The notes under the pieces were generated by a model. The model worked only from the letters and a program-made list of their open reading frames with translations. It did not search any database and had not been told where the DNA came from. This document shows, piece by piece, positions 20,290 to 29,283 of a DNA stretch of 64,000 nt (within the stretch, counting starts at the first letter, position 1; each line of letters opens with the position of its first letter). Position numbers and translations under genes: made by a program. The stretch is from Bacillus glycinifermentans (GTDB lineage: Bacteria > Bacillota > Bacilli > Bacillales > Bacillaceae), in NCBI RefSeq assembly GCF_001042475.2, contig NZ_LECW02000020.1, positions 62,001-126,000 of the forward strand, given 5' to 3'.

Positions 20290-20341
20290 ATTAAAGTTCC
20301 TTTTTTCAACTTTACCTCTATTATTTTAAGGGGGGTTTCAA

Positions 20342-20632
20342 GTGACAAATATAGTTATATACTATCGTCGAAAGAAAGAAGAGAGTGTCGAAAAGTCAGT
20401 TGAAAATGTTAATAAATTAATTCAATATTTCGAAAACTTTTATACAATCAAAGGGATCTTTTTAGACGATCACGATGATAGGAACCAGTTTAATGAACTT
20501 TTAAACTTCCCTTTGAAAGAAATTGATATATTATATACAAATCATTATTTTGATGATGAATTCGACAATCAGCTGATAAATCAGCTATCAAAAGCCGAGC
20601 ATTTTAGTGTGAAATATATTGATAACATATAG
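20342..20632 (+). CDS. hypothetical 96-residue protein
   Basis: A small acidic, mixed helical protein with no membrane segment. GTG start with a strong AAGGGGGG site about 8 nt upstream. I do not recognise a family. The N-terminus 'TNIVIYYRRKKEESVE' followed by 'IKGIFLDDHDD' faintly recalls the first strand and helices of serine-recombinase (resolvase) catalytic domains, but the catalytic serine is absent. Resolvase-like genes (yefB, yefC) occupy the same side of rlmCD in B. subtilis. A remote or degenerate relation is possible, not shown. It is divergent from the methylase gene and could instead be a control or immunity protein of the cassette. Confidence 0.6.
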   Translation: MTNIVIYYRRKKEESVEKSVENVNKLIQYFENFYTIKGIFLDDHDDRNQFNELLNFPLKEIDILYTNHYFDDEFDNQLINQLSKAEHFSVKYIDNI

Positions 20633-21040
20633 ATACATTTATACTTTTTTTATTCTTCTATTCGAATCAATCCTGATGTTTGTATCCCTCTCATTATTCC
20701 TCATCATACTTTTGATTTTTAAAATTTGATTAATCATTTGATCATATTCCATGATACTGCCTTAGTGATTTTAAAAAATAATGATTTCCGTCGAGACCCT
20801 CACTATCAAAATTTCGCGTACCTTTTCTTTACCTCATTACTTTCTTTAATAGGTCATCCGCTCAAATAAAAGTAAATACCACCCGTATTTACAGGTGGAT
20901 TTCTTAATGGCTAAAAAACTTTGTTGCTAACCAAATCCCAGTAGGCTTCTAATTATATACTACTTCTTCTCATCAGATCTTAAAGTAAATCCTATTTATA
21001 TAACGCAAATAATGTTCCTGCAAAAATGCTTCTCCAGTTA
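20633..21040. other. AT-rich intergenic region downstream of rlmCD
   Basis: About 400 nt with no credible gene. A small inverted repeat CCACC/GGTGG sits near 20880-20900. A 37-codon minus-strand frame near 20640-20750 has no ribosome binding site. No attachment-site duplication could be confirmed by eye. Confidence 0.4.
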
Positions 21041-22417
21041 TTATACTTTTTTTAATAACGCACAACACTCCACATGGCTCGTATGCGGAAACATATCAAC
21101 AGGCTGCACCTCAAGCGTCACATACCCGCCATCCTCAAGCACCCGCAAATCGCGCGCCAAGGTACCAGGATTACATGACACATACACAACACGTTTCGGC
21201 TTCATCTCAATAATCGTCCGCAGCAAAGCCTCGTCGCAGCCTTTGCGCGGCGGGTCAACCACTAGCGTGTCAGCCGAAATTCCTTCTTCATACCACTTCG
21301 GAATCACGACCTCAGCTTCGCCAACTTCAAACTCAGCGTTCTCAATACCATTCAACTCAGCATTCCGCTTCGCGTCCTCAATCGCTTCCGGCACAATTTC
21401 GACGCCGTACACTTTTTTCGCCTGCTTCGCCAGAAACAGCGAGATCGTGCCGATGCCGCAGTAGGCGTCGATGACGGTTTCTTCGCCGTTCAGTCCGGCA
21501 TATTCGAGCGCTTTGTCGTAGAGCACCTTCGTTTGCTCTGGGTTGACTTGGTAGAACGATCTGGCGGAGATGGCGAATTTAATGTCGCCGATGGTGTCGT
21601 AGATGTATTCTTCTCCCCAGATAACGTGCGTTTCGTCGCCGAAGATGACGTTTGTTTTTTTCGGGTTGATGTTTTGGACGATCGATTTGACGTGCGGGAA
21701 TGAGGCGGTGATTTCCTTCATGATTGCGTTTTTGTGCGGGAAATCGTTTGTCTTCGTGATGAAGACGACCATCATTTCGCCAGTTGCGACACCGTATCTG
21801 ACCATGATGTGTCTGAGCCAGCCTTTGTGGCGTTCTTCGTCGTACGCTTTGATTCCGTAGCGGTTGCAGATTTCTTTGATCGCTTGAACGACGCGGTCGT
21901 TTTCCGACTGCTGGATGAGGCATTTGTTCATATCGATGATCTCATGGCTGCGCTGCTGGTAGAAGCCTGCGACAAGACCGCCTTCCCTTGTGCCGACAGG
22001 GACCTGGGCTTTGTTTCGGTAATTCCACGGGTCTTCCATGCCGAGGGTCGGGTGGACGGTGACGCGGCTGAGGTCGAGCTTGCCGATTCGTTCGAGCACG
22101 TCTTTAACCTGCTTCTGCTTGTAGAGAAGCTGGCCTTCGTAATTGATGTGCTGCAGCTGGCAGCCGCCGCACTGCTTGTAAATCGGGCACGGCGCTTTGG
22201 TGCGGAAGCGGCTTTCTTCCTTTAAATCGATCAGGCGGCCGAAGGCGAAGCCTTTTTTGACGCGCGTGACTTTGATTTTCGCTTTTTCGTCGGGCAAGGC
22301 GTTCGGGACGAAAACCGGGAAGCCGTCGACTTTTGCGACTCCTGCGCCTTCATGGGTCAGATCTTCAAATACGACATCGTAATATTCATTTTTTTGTACG
22401 GGGGCTGTTTGTTTCAT
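21041..22417 (-). CDS. rlmCD: 23S rRNA (uracil-C5)-methyltransferase RlmCD
   Basis: A 458-residue RumA-type methyltransferase, the yefA product of B. subtilis, which makes m5U747 and m5U1939 in 23S rRNA. A TRAM domain is at the N-terminus ('[20 protein letters not shown]'). The iron-sulfur cysteines sit in '[11 protein letters not shown]'. The SAM motif is '[14 protein letters not shown]'. 'DPPRKGCDE' is followed by the catalytic cysteine in '[12 protein letters not shown]'. The ATG at 22417 has AGGTG upstream; a GTG three codons earlier is an alternative. It lies downstream of dgkB. Its 3' end borders the accessory region, and a diverged copy of part of that end lies at 16.6 kb. Confidence 0.95.
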   Translation of the reverse strand: MKQTAPVQKNEYYDVVFEDLTHEGAGVAKVDGFPVFVPNALPDEKAKIKVTRVKKGFAFGRLIDLKEESRFRTKAPCPIYKQCGGCQLQHINYEGQLLYKQKQVKDVLERIGKLDLSRVTVHPTLGMEDPWNYRNKAQVPVGTREGGLVAGFYQQRSHEIIDMNKCLIQQSENDRVVQAIKEICNRYGIKAYDEERHKGWLRHIMVRYGVATGEMMVVFITKTNDFPHKNAIMKEITASFPHVKSIVQNINPKKTNVIFGDETHVIWGEEYIYDTIGDIKFAISARSFYQVNPEQTKVLYDKALEYAGLNGEETVIDAYCGIGTISLFLAKQAKKVYGVEIVPEAIEDAKRNAELNGIENAEFEVGEAEVVIPKWYEEGISADTLVVDPPRKGCDEALLRTIIEMKPKRVVYVSCNPGTLARDLRVLEDGGYVTLEVQPVDMFPHTSHVECCALLKKV

Positions 22418-22437
22418 TTTCTTCACCTGCTATAAGA

Positions 22438-22468
22438 AAAACTTGGCCGCGTCTTGTGAGACCAAGTT
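22438..22468 (-). terminator. hairpin between dgkB and rlmCD
   Basis: AACTTGG pairs with CCAAGTT across a 15-nt loop, followed by TTTTTC on the minus strand. It begins at the dgkB stop codon and may partly uncouple rlmCD from dgkB. Confidence 0.6.
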
Positions 22469-23379
22469 CAATCATCTAGTCTTTGTGCTTTTTCTTTTGA
22501 CATTACGACATTGATGTGGCGGTAGAGGTTTTCGAATTCTCCGGGCAGTTCGCCGCCGTATTCGCCGTCAAGGTTTAAGAGCATTTTGTCCTTCTGCTTT
22601 ACTTTTACGCGGTTCGCTTTTGTATAAATGACATGTTCGTTGTGGATGTGGTCGCCGCGGAGCGCGAGTCCGGCAAGCCGGATAAATTCGGCGAGGTTTG
22701 TCCGTTTTAAAATAATCAGATCAAACATGCCGTCATTCAGGCTTGAGTCCGGGGCAAGCTTTTCGAAGCCGCCGACCGAATTGGTGAGCATCACCAAAAA
22801 CAGCATCACTTCGCCGTGGAACAGCTTGCCGTCGTATTCGATTTCGACCTCTGTCGGCTTCAGCGACGGAAGCATTTCCATTCCCTTCAAATAATAAGCG
22901 AGCTGGCCGAGCATCGTCTTCAATTTGCTTGGTACGTCATACGTCAGTTCGGTCAGGCGTCCGCCTCCGGCGATATTGATGAAATACTGGCCGTTTACGC
23001 GACCGATGTCGATCGGACGGGGTTCTCCTTCTAGTATTGTGTCAACGGCCTTTAAAATATCCTCTCTCGGTATGCCGAGGGCTCTTGCGAAATCATTTGT
23101 CGTCCCGACCGGTATGACCCCGAGGTTCGGACGGACTTCCAACGGCGCCAGGCCGTTGACGACTTCGTTCAGCGTCCCGTCGCCGCCCGCTGCAACGATT
23201 AAATCAAACTCTCTCTCTGCGGCGCTTCTGGCGGCCTGTACGGCGTCCCCTTCTCCTGTCGTTGCGTGGCATGATGTCTCGAAGCCCGCCTGTTCGAATT
23301 TTTGGAGAACTTGGGCAAGATTTTTTTTGAAAATTTCGCGTCCGGAAGTCGGGTTGTATATGATTCGTGCACGTTTCAT
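22468..23379 (-). CDS. dgkB: diacylglycerol kinase DgkB
   Basis: A 303-residue soluble lipid kinase (B. subtilis YerQ). It phosphorylates diacylglycerol released during lipoteichoic acid synthesis and returns it to phospholipid synthesis. N-terminal 'RARIIYNPTSGREIFKK' and the nucleotide-binding 'AAGGDGTLNEVVNGLA' (about 64-79) are the DAGK catalytic signature. The C-terminal 'NLDGEYGGELPGEF' completes the family pattern. The ATG at 23379 has an AGGATG site; the two upstream ATGs lie within it. Length and sequence agree with B. subtilis DgkB. Confidence 0.95.
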   Translation of the reverse strand: MKRARIIYNPTSGREIFKKNLAQVLQKFEQAGFETSCHATTGEGDAVQAARSAAEREFDLIVAAGGDGTLNEVVNGLAPLEVRPNLGVIPVGTTNDFARALGIPREDILKAVDTILEGEPRPIDIGRVNGQYFINIAGGGRLTELTYDVPSKLKTMLGQLAYYLKGMEMLPSLKPTEVEIEYDGKLFHGEVMLFLVMLTNSVGGFEKLAPDSSLNDGMFDLIILKRTNLAEFIRLAGLALRGDHIHNEHVIYTKANRVKVKQKDKMLLNLDGEYGGELPGEFENLYRHINVVMSKEKAQRLDD

Positions 23380-23555
23380 GTTCATCATCCTATTAGAGTA
23401 TCCGTATCATTTCTTTACCAACAACCTTTAATTATACTAGTTGTTGAAAAAATCGCAACTAAATGGATGCCAACCTTAGTAAATAAGAACGTGAAAAGAC
23501 TTTGAAGATCAATTGATGTAAAATAATAAATATTAAGAAAAAAGGGTGTGATCAC

Positions 23556-24509
23556 GTGAAGAAGCTTGTTTATTTCAACCATGACGGAGGGGTCGACGAT
23601 CTCGTCTCCTTATTTTTGCTATTGCAAATGGACGATATCGAATTGATCGGGACATCTGTCATACCCGGTGACTGCTATCTGGAGCCTGCGCTGAGCGCAA
23701 GCAGAAAAATCATCGACCGCTTCGGCTCGTACCGTGTCGAGACGGCGGCATCTGATTCAAGAGGGGTCAACCCTTTTCCAAAGGAGTGGCGCATGCACGC
23801 CTTTTATGTTGACGCCTTGCCGATTTTAAACGAAAAAGGGACGGTAGAGACTCCTGTTTCCGACCTTCCCGCCCACCTTCATCTGATTGAGAAGGTAAAC
23901 GGCAGCAAAGAACCGGTGACATTGCTGTTTACCGGACCGCTCACGGATTTGGCGCGCGCGCTTGAAAAAGATCCGTCGATCGAAAAGCGGATTGAAAAGC
24001 TTGTCTGGATGGGCGGCACCTTTCTTGAAAAAGGGAATGTCGAGGAGCCTGAGCACGACGGGACGGCGGAATGGAACGCGTTTTGGGACCCGTACAGCGT
24101 GAAGACGGTGTTTGAGAGCGGCATTGCGATCGAAATGGTCGCACTTGAAAGCACGAACCAGGTGCCTTTGACAAATGACATTCGCTCGCATTGGGCGAGC
24201 CTGCGAAAGTATATCGGCATTGATTTTATCGGCCAATGCTATGCGCTCTGCCCGCCGCTTGTACATACGGAGACAAACTCCACCTACTACCTGTGGGATG
24301 TGCTGACGACGCTGACGCTCGGCAAAAAGGATATGATCGGCTCAAAAACGGTCAATGCGATCGTTCACACGGAAAGCCCGCGCCAAGGAACGACAGAGGC
24401 ACATCCAGACGGGAGGCCGGTCGAAGTCGTCGATCAGGTCGACAGGGAAGCGTTCTTTTCCTACTTTGAAGAGTTAATGAAAAAAGCCGACAACATTCCG
24501 GCAATATAA
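23556..24509 (+). CDS. nucleoside hydrolase (IunH family)
   Basis: A 317-residue enzyme that hydrolyses the N-glycosidic bond of nucleosides to free base and ribose. The calcium-binding N-terminal cluster is 'NHDGGVDDL' (8-16, with Asp10, Asp14 and Asp15). 'LLFTGPLTDLARAL' and 'WMGGTFLEKGN' follow in the order usual for the family, and 'GTAEWNAFWDPYSVK' supplies the conserved Asn/Asp region. GTG start with AAAGGGTG upstream. The acetyltransferase gene follows after 12 nt, so the two are probably cotranscribed. Base preference cannot be read from sequence. Confidence 0.85.
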   Translation: MKKLVYFNHDGGVDDLVSLFLLLQMDDIELIGTSVIPGDCYLEPALSASRKIIDRFGSYRVETAASDSRGVNPFPKEWRMHAFYVDALPILNEKGTVETPVSDLPAHLHLIEKVNGSKEPVTLLFTGPLTDLARALEKDPSIEKRIEKLVWMGGTFLEKGNVEEPEHDGTAEWNAFWDPYSVKTVFESGIAIEMVALESTNQVPLTNDIRSHWASLRKYIGIDFIGQCYALCPPLVHTETNSTYYLWDVLTTLTLGKKDMIGSKTVNAIVHTESPRQGTTEAHPDGRPVEVVDQVDREAFFSYFEELMKKADNIPAI

Positions 24510-24521
24510 GGGGGCAATGGC

Positions 24522-25061
24522 GTGAAAAGAAGAGAGTCGATTTATATCAGGCCGCTGACGGCCGACGATGCGGAAGCGTGCCTGAAGCTGCAGACAGACA
24601 ACCGCGGGTTTTTCGAACGGTTTTCGATGGAGCGCACTGCTGATTTTTATACGCTTGAAGGGCAAAAAAAGCGGCTGCAAACGTTTTGGGAACAAATGCA
24701 GCAAGACGAAGACTACTATTTCGGGATTTTTCTTCAGACAGATGATGCGCTGATCGGCACCATCAACCTCTTTCAAGTGCTGCGCGGCTCTCTGCAAAGC
24801 GCGTTTATCGGCTATTTTCTCGATGAAAAGCACAACGGGAAAGGCTATACGACAGAAGCGGTCAAGCTGATGGTCGACTATGCGTTCAATGATTTGAAGC
24901 TGCATCGCATCGAAGCCGGCGTCATGCCCCATAATCTCGGATCGATCCGCGTGCTCGAAAAAGCGGGTTTTCACAAAGAAGGGCTTGCCAGAAAAAACGT
25001 CAAAATCAACGGAAAATGGGAGGATCATCAAGTATTGGCGATCATCAACCCCAATGATTAA
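24522..25061 (+). CDS. GNAT family N-acetyltransferase (RimJ/RimL type)
   Basis: A 179-residue acetyl-CoA-dependent acetyltransferase. 'IYIRPLTADDAEACLKLQ' opens the GNAT fold. 'GYFLDEKHNGKGYTTEAVKLMV' (about 104-125) is the acetyl-CoA pyrophosphate loop (motif A). 'HRIEAGVMPHNLGSIRVLEKAGF' is motif B, as in ribosomal-protein alanine acetyltransferases and antibiotic acetyltransferases. GTG start with AAGGGGG. Substrate unknown. Cotranscribed with the nucleoside hydrolase and followed by a strong bidirectional terminator. Confidence 0.85.
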   Translation: MKRRESIYIRPLTADDAEACLKLQTDNRGFFERFSMERTADFYTLEGQKKRLQTFWEQMQQDEDYYFGIFLQTDDALIGTINLFQVLRGSLQSAFIGYFLDEKHNGKGYTTEAVKLMVDYAFNDLKLHRIEAGVMPHNLGSIRVLEKAGFHKEGLARKNVKINGKWEDHQVLAIINPND

Positions 25062-25063
25062 AA

Positions 25064-25093
25064 AAAGCCTCAGCTGTCAAAAGCTGAGGCTTT
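25064..25093. terminator. bidirectional terminator between GNAT gene and swrC
   Basis: AAAGCCTCAGCT pairs with AGCTGAGGCTTT around a 6-nt loop, with an A run on one side and a T run on the other. It serves the convergent acetyltransferase and swrC genes. Confidence 0.9.
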
Positions 25094-25101
25094 CTTATAT
25101 C

Positions 25102-28100
25102 CTACTCTTCTTCCATTCCCGGCTTTTTCCGGCGGAATTTGGCCAAAATTTCATATACGATCGGCACAATAACCAATGTCAGAAGGGTCGAACTGATCAG
25201 ACCGCCGATAACGGTAACGCCGAGCCCTTTTGAAATGACCTGGCTGCCGCCTTCGAATCCGAGCGCCAGCGGAATCAGGGCGCCGATTGTCGCAATCGCC
25301 GTCATCAGGATCGGGCGGAGTCGTGTAGAGCCGGCTTCAAGGAGCGCTTCTCTCGTAGACAGTCCTTCCGCTTCCTTATGGATGACGCGGTCGATCAGGA
25401 CGATCGCGTTTGTGACGACGATTCCGATCAGCATCAGCATGCCGATCATCGCGTTCAAGCTGATCGTTTCACCTGAGACGTAAAGCCCGGCCAAGGCTCC
25501 GATGACTGTAAACGGCAGCGAGAACAGAATCGCAAACGGCGCCAATGCTCCGCCGAACGTAATCACGAGCACGAGGTAAACGATCGCAATCGCTGCAAGC
25601 ATCGCGATTCCGAGCTTCGTAAAGGAGTCGGCGATATCTGCGGAAACGCCGCCTGTATCGATCGTAACGTTGTCAGGAAGGTCAAGCTTGTCAATTTTCT
25701 TCTGGACATCGCTTGATACCTTTGTGATGTTGTCTGTCTTGATTTCCCCTGTGACATCGGCATAGACTTTTCCGTCGCGTTTTGAAACGGTGTCAGATGT
25801 CGTGCCTTCTTTTACTTTTGCGACATCGCCGATTTTCACTTCCTGGCCTGTCGCCGATGTGAGCTTTTTGTTTTCTAAATCTTTGACGCTCTTATACTCG
25901 TCTTTTTCTGTTTTAATGTTGACATCTAGCTCTTTGCCGTCTTTTTTGACGGTTGTCAGTGGAGCCTGCGACGTTTCTGTCATTAAGGCCTGAGAAATTT
26001 GAGACGCCGTCAAACCGAGTTTGCTCAGCTTCTCCTGGTCTGCGACAAATGTGTATTCGTCATATGTGCTGGAAAGGCCTGACTTCACGTTTTTCAGATC
26101 TTTTTGATCCTTCATGATCTTTTCGATGTCTTTGACAGTGCCTTTAATATCTTTTTCAGAATCGCCGTACACGTAGTACGTTAATTCGTTGTTATTGCCC
26201 GAAGAGTTGAAATTCTGCGTTTTCCATTCTCCGCGTTTGGATTTTTTCTGGATTTCTTTCAGCACGTTGTCTTTTTCTTTGTCAAAATCAGGCGTATCCT
26301 CTTCATATTTAATATAGAAGAGCGCGCCGTTTGAATTCCCTTGGGCGAGCGGGCTGCTTGAGCCTAAAGAGTATTGAACCGTATCGACGTGCTTGCGGTC
26401 CAATAAGAGCTTTTCGGCTTTTGCGGCTTCGTCTTCCGCTTCTTTTTCCGTTTCGCCCGGTTCAGGCGTGTATGTGATCTGGATCGTTTTTTCTTCTTCA
26501 GACGGCAGGTAGCTTGCGCCGATCAACGGAACGAGGAACAAGCTTCCGAGCAGCATCAGAATCGCGATGATCGATGTAATCCATTTATGGCTGAGCGCCC
26601 AGTTTAAGATTTTTTTATAGGCGTTTGCCAGTCTTCCAGGCTTATGTTCTTTCCCTTTTACAGGCGCTCCCGTCAGCGATTTTTTGAACAGGCTGTGCGC
26701 GAGCATCGGCACGAGCGTGATCGAAATCAGGAGTGATGCGGCAAGCGCAAATACGATCGCCAGGGCGAACGGGATGAACAATTCGCCGATCTGGCCGCCG
26801 ACGAGTGCGAGCGGCAGGAATACCGCAACCGTCACGATCGTTGATGACATGATCGGCTTGAACATTTCTTTCGTCGCTTCGCGGACCAATGCTTTTCCGC
26901 GGAGCGGTTCATCTTTCAGCCTCATGCGGCGGTAAATGTTCTCGATGACGACGATCGAGTCGTCGACAACCCGGCCGATCGCGACCGTCATGGCGCCGAG
27001 CGTCATGATATTCAGCGTGATATCAAGCTGGTTTAAGACCAGCAGCGCGATGAGCAGAGACAATGGGATAGAAACGATCGAAATTAATGTTGATTTAATA
27101 TCTCTTAAGAATAAGAGAATGATCACAATCGCAAAGAGCGCCCCGAAAATCGCTTTGTCCAGCATCGTTTCGACCGACTGGGTGATCGGTTCAGCCATGT
27201 CTAACGTAGCGCTGTATTGGAAGCCTTTGTGGTCTTCTTTGAATTGCTTCAGTTCTTTTTTGACGTTGTCGGCAACCTCTACCGTATTTGCATCATTTGC
27301 TTTGACGATATTGATGCCGATGCTGTCTTTTCCGTTCGTGCGTGAAATCGATTCGGCTTTTTTCACGTCTTTAATATTGGCAATCTCAGAAAGCTTGACA
27401 GTCGGCACTTCTGTACTTGCGCTTTGCCGGGTCTGTGCGGCCATCTGCGCGCCCCCGGCAGCTTGTGCACCCTGTGCAGCTGCACCGCTTGCACTAGAAG
27501 CAGATGCGACCGGTATTCTCATATTCTTCAAATCTTTGATTGTTTCGATATCGCCGCTGACGACGACTGATTTTTCTTTATTGCCGAATGTGTACAATCC
27601 AAGCGGAGTTGTCACATCTGACCCTTGAATCACTTGCTTGACTGTGTCTTTGTCAAGGCCGTATTTTTTCATTTTGTCTTCTTTAAAAGAAAATTCAACT
27701 TCTTCAACCTGCTGTCCGGATACTTGAACAGAGGCTACGCCTTCAATGCCTTCAAGCTTAGGAACGAGGCTGTTTTCCACGTTTTTCGTAAGCTCTTGAA
27801 GGTTGTTTTTGTCGCTTGATACGCTGAGCGTCAGGATCGGGAAGGAGTTCATGCTGTAGCGCGAAATTTCCGGATCTTTCACGTCATCGGGAAGATTGAC
27901 GTTTTCCAGCGCTTCAGCCGCTTCTGTCTTCGCCTTGTCCATATCTTTATCATAATCGTATTCGATCATCACCGATGATGCGTTTTCGTAAGACGTGGAC
28001 GTCACAACGTGTACGCCGTCCAGGTTCTGCACAGCTTGTTCAATCGGCTTTGTGACATCATCAGCCACTTGGCTCGGGGCAGCCCCCGGATATGTCGTAT

Positions 28101-28245
28101 TAATCGAAAGGTATGGCATGTTTACGTCAGGAATGGATTCCTGCTTCATATTCAAACCCGCATAAAGGCCGGCAACCGTAACAATAATCGTCATCAGCCA
28201 CACAGCGAACTTGTTCTTCAGCACAAAATTGATGATAGAATTCAT
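25102..28245 (-). CDS. swrC: RND efflux pump SwrC
   Basis: A 1047-residue proton-driven RND exporter, the YerP/SwrC protein that gives surfactin self-resistance and is needed for swarming in B. subtilis. Layout: TM1 ('FAVWLMTIIVTVAGLYAG'), a periplasm-type porter domain with an Ala/Gly-rich insertion near residues 245-275, TM2-6 with 'VGRVVDDSIVVIENI' carrying the paired aspartates of TM4, a second porter domain, and TM8-12. The start is the ATG with GGAGGTCGTA upstream. It is divergent from the TetR gene yerO, with a palindromic operator over its -10. B. licheniformis makes lichenysin, so export of such lipopeptides is a plausible role. Confidence 0.95.
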   Translation of the reverse strand: MNSIINFVLKNKFAVWLMTIIVTVAGLYAGLNMKQESIPDVNMPYLSINTTYPGAAPSQVADDVTKPIEQAVQNLDGVHVVTSTSYENASSVMIEYDYDKDMDKAKTEAAEALENVNLPDDVKDPEISRYSMNSFPILTLSVSSDKNNLQELTKNVENSLVPKLEGIEGVASVQVSGQQVEEVEFSFKEDKMKKYGLDKDTVKQVIQGSDVTTPLGLYTFGNKEKSVVVSGDIETIKDLKNMRIPVASASSASGAAAQGAQAAGGAQMAAQTRQSASTEVPTVKLSEIANIKDVKKAESISRTNGKDSIGINIVKANDANTVEVADNVKKELKQFKEDHKGFQYSATLDMAEPITQSVETMLDKAIFGALFAIVIILLFLRDIKSTLISIVSIPLSLLIALLVLNQLDITLNIMTLGAMTVAIGRVVDDSIVVIENIYRRMRLKDEPLRGKALVREATKEMFKPIMSSTIVTVAVFLPLALVGGQIGELFIPFALAIVFALAASLLISITLVPMLAHSLFKKSLTGAPVKGKEHKPGRLANAYKKILNWALSHKWITSIIAILMLLGSLFLVPLIGASYLPSEEEKTIQITYTPEPGETEKEAEDEAAKAEKLLLDRKHVDTVQYSLGSSSPLAQGNSNGALFYIKYEEDTPDFDKEKDNVLKEIQKKSKRGEWKTQNFNSSGNNNELTYYVYGDSEKDIKGTVKDIEKIMKDQKDLKNVKSGLSSTYDEYTFVADQEKLSKLGLTASQISQALMTETSQAPLTTVKKDGKELDVNIKTEKDEYKSVKDLENKKLTSATGQEVKIGDVAKVKEGTTSDTVSKRDGKVYADVTGEIKTDNITKVSSDVQKKIDKLDLPDNVTIDTGGVSADIADSFTKLGIAMLAAIAIVYLVLVITFGGALAPFAILFSLPFTVIGALAGLYVSGETISLNAMIGMLMLIGIVVTNAIVLIDRVIHKEAEGLSTREALLEAGSTRLRPILMTAIATIGALIPLALGFEGGSQVISKGLGVTVIGGLISSTLLTLVIVPIVYEILAKFRRKKPGMEEE

Positions 28246-28283
28246 TACGACCTCCATTTTAAAATATTTTCTGAATACTGATT

Positions 28284-28326
28284 GACTGACTGGTCATTCT
28301 ATACAATAATAAACGTCAAAAGTAAA
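28284..28326 (-). promoter_or_regulatory. swrC promoter with TetR-type operator
   Basis: On the minus strand TTTACT (28321-28326) and TATAGA (28298-28303) are 17 nt apart. The sequence GACTGACTGGTCATTC (28284-28299) is a 16-bp palindrome with 12 symmetric positions and overlaps the downstream edge of the -10. This is where a TetR repressor such as the adjacent yerO product would bind to silence swrC. Confidence 0.6.
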
Positions 28327-28389
28327 TAGCGTCAACTTATATATGTTAAAATTAAATCAATTTTAAGGTTGTTCAAAAGGAGTACTTTC

Positions 28390-29238
28390 ATGACAGAAAA
28401 AGAAGAAAAAATCATTAAAGCCGGCCTTCGCCTGTTCGCGAAAAACGGGTTTGCCTCTACAACCATTCAGGAGATTTCCAATGAATGCGGCATTTCAAAA
28501 GGAGCTTTTTATCTGCATTTTAAATCGAAGGACGCGCTGCTTCTCGCAATCATTAAGTATTATATCGATAGAATGACAGAAAATATGAAGAGGATCCGGC
28601 AAAAAAATTCTCCTCCGAAGGACATTTTCAAGGAACAGATTGCTTATCAGTTTAAAGAGAGCAAAGAGCATCGAGACTTCATCCTTGTGATGATCAGCGA
28701 GCACAGCATCCCGGAAAACAGCAAAATCGAGGAATATTTTAAAAATGTCAGCGGAAAATTTCATGAAGCGTATCAGGAGGCGCTGCTGGCGGCCTACGGC
28801 GACGCCGCACAGCCTTTCCTCGATGACTTGACGGTCATGGTGCAGGGAATCGTGCACTCTTATCAAAATTTGTTTATCTTCAACGAGCTCGACATTGACT
28901 TTGATGAGCTTGCCGGTTTTATTATCAGAAGGGTCGACGAGATGATCAGCGGCATGACGCAAAGCGGTGAACGGCCGATTCTTGCGGAAAGAACGTATCT
29001 ACTGTACCGCGACGGCCCGCAAAAAGTTGATAAAAACGGGATTCTTGAAGAGATCGCAACATACAGGAATCATACGGATCTGGCCGAAGACATTCACATC
29101 ACGCTTGATGTGCTGGAAGAGGAGCTGAAACTGGAGGCTCCGCGGAAGCCCGTCATTCAAGGAATGCTGACGAACCTGGAACAGGAGGAAAGCTTGCGGC
29201 ATCTCTTTCAGATGATCTCCCGTTTTCTTGATCGCTAA
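28390..29238 (+). CDS. yerO: TetR/AcrR family regulator YerO
   Basis: A 282-residue repressor-type regulator. The N-terminal helix-turn-helix is clear: 'LRLFAKNGFASTTIQEISNECGISKGAFYLHFKSKD' spans about residues 14-49 and contains the 'GAFYLHF' recognition helix of the TetR family. The long C-terminal part is helical ligand-binding sequence. The ATG is chosen for AAGGAG 7 nt upstream; the longer frame starts seven codons earlier without a site. It is divergent from swrC, as in B. subtilis, and probably represses it through the palindrome at 28284-28299. Inducers may be surfactin-like lipopeptides or other amphiphiles, which is inference. Confidence 0.9.
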   Translation: MTEKEEKIIKAGLRLFAKNGFASTTIQEISNECGISKGAFYLHFKSKDALLLAIIKYYIDRMTENMKRIRQKNSPPKDIFKEQIAYQFKESKEHRDFILVMISEHSIPENSKIEEYFKNVSGKFHEAYQEALLAAYGDAAQPFLDDLTVMVQGIVHSYQNLFIFNELDIDFDELAGFIIRRVDEMISGMTQSGERPILAERTYLLYRDGPQKVDKNGILEEIATYRNHTDLAEDIHITLDVLEEELKLEAPRKPVIQGMLTNLEQEESLRHLFQMISRFLDR

Positions 29239-29240
29239 AA

Positions 29241-29280
29241 AAGAAACCAGATTCCCATAAAAATCGGAATCTGGTTTCTT
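29241..29280. terminator. bidirectional terminator between yerO and bdhA
   Basis: AAGAAACCAGATTCC pairs perfectly with GGAATCTGGTTTCTT around a 10-nt loop, with A and T runs on the outer sides. It serves the convergent yerO and bdhA genes. Confidence 0.9.
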
Positions 29281-29283
29281 AAT

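Noticed and set aside
20640-20830. minus-strand resolvase remnant near rlmCD
   Set aside because: A short conceptual 'ILIVRVSTE' recalls resolvases, but it is nine residues in a frame full of stops. Chance cannot be excluded.
26936-27628. 230-codon open frame on the plus strand
   Set aside because: It lies entirely antisense to swrC, has no ribosome binding site, and arises from codon bias of the pump gene.
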